NCBI GenBank assembly: GCA_902518715.1
Contig: CABYHU010000001.1
Span: 178,156 to 242,155, forward strand
DNA length: 64,000 bases
Origin: an uncultured SAR86 cluster bacterium
Lineage (GTDB): Bacteria; Pseudomonadota; Gammaproteobacteria; Magnimaribacterales; D2472
Direction of reading: 5' to 3'
The notes below the pieces were generated by a model. That model was given only the letters and a program-made list of their open reading frames with translations, did not search any database and was not told the origin of the DNA. The position numbers were made by a program, and so were the translations under genes. Of this stretch, positions 62,759-64,000 are shown in pieces (position 1 is the first letter of the stretch; each line of letters begins with the position of its first letter).

Positions 62759-63648
62759 AAGCTATCCATTAATAATTTAATTTCTCTTGTATGCTCAACA
62801 GTAGTTCCACAACAACCACCAACTACAAAAGCACCTTCTTTAGCCCAACTTAAAGCAATCATTGCATACTCTTTAGCTGATATCTCCTCTGAATTTAGAT
62901 GATGTATTGCATCAACATCTTTTGTTGCTACTGATAAGTCAACTTCTTTAAATGTTGATGAATTAGCAAAAATACCAAATCTTGAAGCCCTTTTAAGTTC
63001 TTTGATCGAATTACTTGCCATATCAGCATGTGAACAGTTAATAAGTGTACATTCAACATCAGCTTCTATTGAAAAATCCACTGCCTTTGATAGAGCTTCT
63101 GTACTTGGAAGTTGGTCTGGCTGATGTCCTCTGTTAGTCCAACTCAACCATACTCTCTCTGAGAATTCTTTAGCAACTCTTGATGCATTTCTACCCTCAA
63201 AAATTGAAGACATGCTTTCACACATAATAATATCAACAGTATCTTTATAAATTTCACCCAAACTTCCATAGAAGTCTTCTAACTCACTCTTTGTCCCTGT
63301 TAAATCAGGTCTAAAACTAACATTGATAGGAGGAAATGATCCTGCAATTTGACAATTCTTACCTGATATTTTGATAGCCTCTTGAGCCAAATCTAAAGCT
63401 CTTTTCACGAGCTCTTTATAATCATGTTTAGTAGAATCTTTAGCTAGTATTATAGGAGTTGCATAGTAATTGCTCGTAGTAATGATATCTGCCCCTGCTT
63501 CTATATTATCAAGATGTATTTTTAATATTGCTTCAGGTTTATATATTAGAGCATGAGCTGACCACAAAGATTTCTTCCAATCTGGCAATTCTTCCCCGTT
63601 AACTGCTAATTGTGTTCCCAGAGCTGCGTCAAGAATAAGTGTTTTCAT
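62755..63648 (-). CDS. Homocysteine S-methyltransferase family protein
   Basis: 297-aa zinc-dependent methyltransferase (BHMT/MmuM fold). The N-terminal LDAALGTQLAVNG, the Cys in TLINCSHAD and the C-terminal zinc motif VVGGCCGTTVEHTREI are all present. It may methylate homocysteine from S-methylmethionine or another sulfonium or betaine donor. It is coupled to peptidase E-like downstream (4 bp) and to a nuclease gene upstream (ATGA-type overlap). Confidence 0.9.
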   Translation of the reverse strand: MKTLILDAALGTQLAVNGEELPDWKKSLWSAHALIYKPEAILKIHLDNIEAGADIITTSNYYATPIILAKDSTKHDYKELVKRALDLAQEAIKISGKNCQIAGSFPPINVSFRPDLTGTKSELEDFYGSLGEIYKDTVDIIMCESMSSIFEGRNASRVAKEFSERVWLSWTNRGHQPDQLPSTEALSKAVDFSIEADVECTLINCSHADMASNSIKELKRASRFGIFANSSTFKEVDLSVATKDVDAIHHLNSEEISAKEYAMIALSWAKEGAFVVGGCCGTTVEHTREIKLLMDSL

Positions 63649-64000
63649 TTATCACCTTTATTATGAAATTTAATAAGCCTTTGTTTCCACTTATTTGTAT
63701 AATGATCAAATTCGCGATTATTTACAATAAACTTTTTATATTCTTGGTCCCGATCAACCATTAGTATTACTATTTGATTAATATTAGTACCATACATTAC
63801 ATTGTGCGCATTGGCATATGCAGAACATTGTAAGAAATAATCTTCAATCCATTCCTTGGGTTTTACTTTCTTAGCAGTTTTAAAATCAATCAGAGATTCT
63901 TCACCATTATAAACTCCTATACAATCAGCTGTTCCTGCATAGAGGCCATCTAGAATTAAACCTGCTTCAAGTCCCCAAACCTCATTGATATCATTTATGA
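63645..64000 (-). CDS. PD-(D/E)XK nuclease, partial (runs off the window)
   Basis: The frame is open from the window's right edge to TGA at 63645, giving the last 118 codons or so; it is not in the ORF track. The translation shows GTADCIGVYNGEESLIDFKTAKK, the PD-(D/E)XK active-site pattern (D then D-x-K), followed by DYFLQCSAYANAH. This matches the exonuclease/MGME1-like branch. It overlaps the methyltransferase start by 3 nt. The N-terminus lies outside the window. Confidence 0.78.
   Translation of the reverse strand, partial: INDINEVWGLEAGLILDGLYAGTADCIGVYNGEESLIDFKTAKKVKPKEWIEDYFLQCSAYANAHNVMYGTNINQIVILMVDRDQEYKKFIVNNREFDHYTNKWKQRLIKFHNKGDK

Noticed and set aside
1-64000. CRISPR arrays, insertion sequences, prophage genes, rRNA
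   Set aside because: No direct-repeat arrays, transposases, integrases, phage structural genes or rRNA motifs were seen in reading either strand.

Overview
The window is AT-rich, tightly packed bacterial DNA with no rRNA, IS element, phage gene or CRISPR array. The gene content points to a streamlined marine gammaproteobacterium, most likely SAR86-like. Reasons: a blue-tuned proteorhodopsin, a photolyase/cryptochrome-type flavoprotein, two large TonB-dependent receptors, several glutathione S-transferases and short-chain dehydrogenases, ETF/ETF-QO, gammaproteobacterial LPS and Lol genes, and very short or overlapping intergenic spaces. The lineage is an inference from gene content, not a phylogeny.

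Layout. 1-7.5 kb: thiD, a queuosine-precursor transporter, etfBA divergent from ETF-QO, a DUF885 peptidase-like protein and a citrulline/arginine-deiminase-fold hydrolase. 7.5-15.5 kb (minus strand): LysE exporter, murB, kdsB, an in-frame MsbA-LpxK fusion, ExbD/ExbB-like proteins, lolD and lolC/E, together a cell-envelope block. 15.5-25.2 kb: coniferyl-aldehyde-type dehydrogenase, dienoyl-CoA-reductase-like SDR, hemH, MFS exporter, trpS, a DUF349-like coiled-coil protein, GPH symporter, alpha/beta hydrolase, thioesterase and tRNA-Ser(UGA). 25.2-28.6 kb: photolyase-like protein, DCC protein, several tiny membrane or secreted proteins and an esterase.

28.6-43.9 kb is an accessory catabolic region. 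One arm (minus) holds an FAH-family hydrolase, an MhpA-type flavin monooxygenase, gamma-glutamyltransferase, two small membrane proteins and an esterase. The divergent arm (plus) holds a VOC ring-cleavage-like protein, a GST, a CxPxR sulfatase, an FG-GAP lipoprotein, an MBL hydrolase, a membrane protein and a second GST. SDRs, a DUF2237 protein and a TIGR03643 protein follow. The content suggests uptake and breakdown of (possibly sulfated) aromatic or cyclic compounds with glutathione-dependent steps.

44.3-50.4 kb is a minus-strand operon behind a near-consensus sigma70 promoter: TonB-dependent receptor, SxxK serine hydrolase, MFS permease, nitrilase. It reads as an outer-membrane-to-cytoplasm uptake and hydrolysis route for one substrate class. 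50.5-57.1 kb: an HD-domain protein resembling MIOX/PhnZ-type diiron oxygenases, a MAPEG protein, an alanine dehydrogenase/class-III aminotransferase pair, a second SxxK hydrolase and a PYROXD2-like oxidoreductase. 57.1-64 kb: proteorhodopsin with its own promoter and a shared bidirectional terminator, a nitroreductase, a second TonB-dependent receptor with terminator, an OB-fold-like secreted protein, a peptidase-E-like protein, a homocysteine methyltransferase-family protein and a truncated PD-(D/E)XK nuclease.

Two window-wide signals stand out. Several genes have a TATAAT-like box only 6-7 nt before the start codon, suggesting leaderless transcripts. Two small-gene pairs overlap as TTGA (TTG start over TGA stop).
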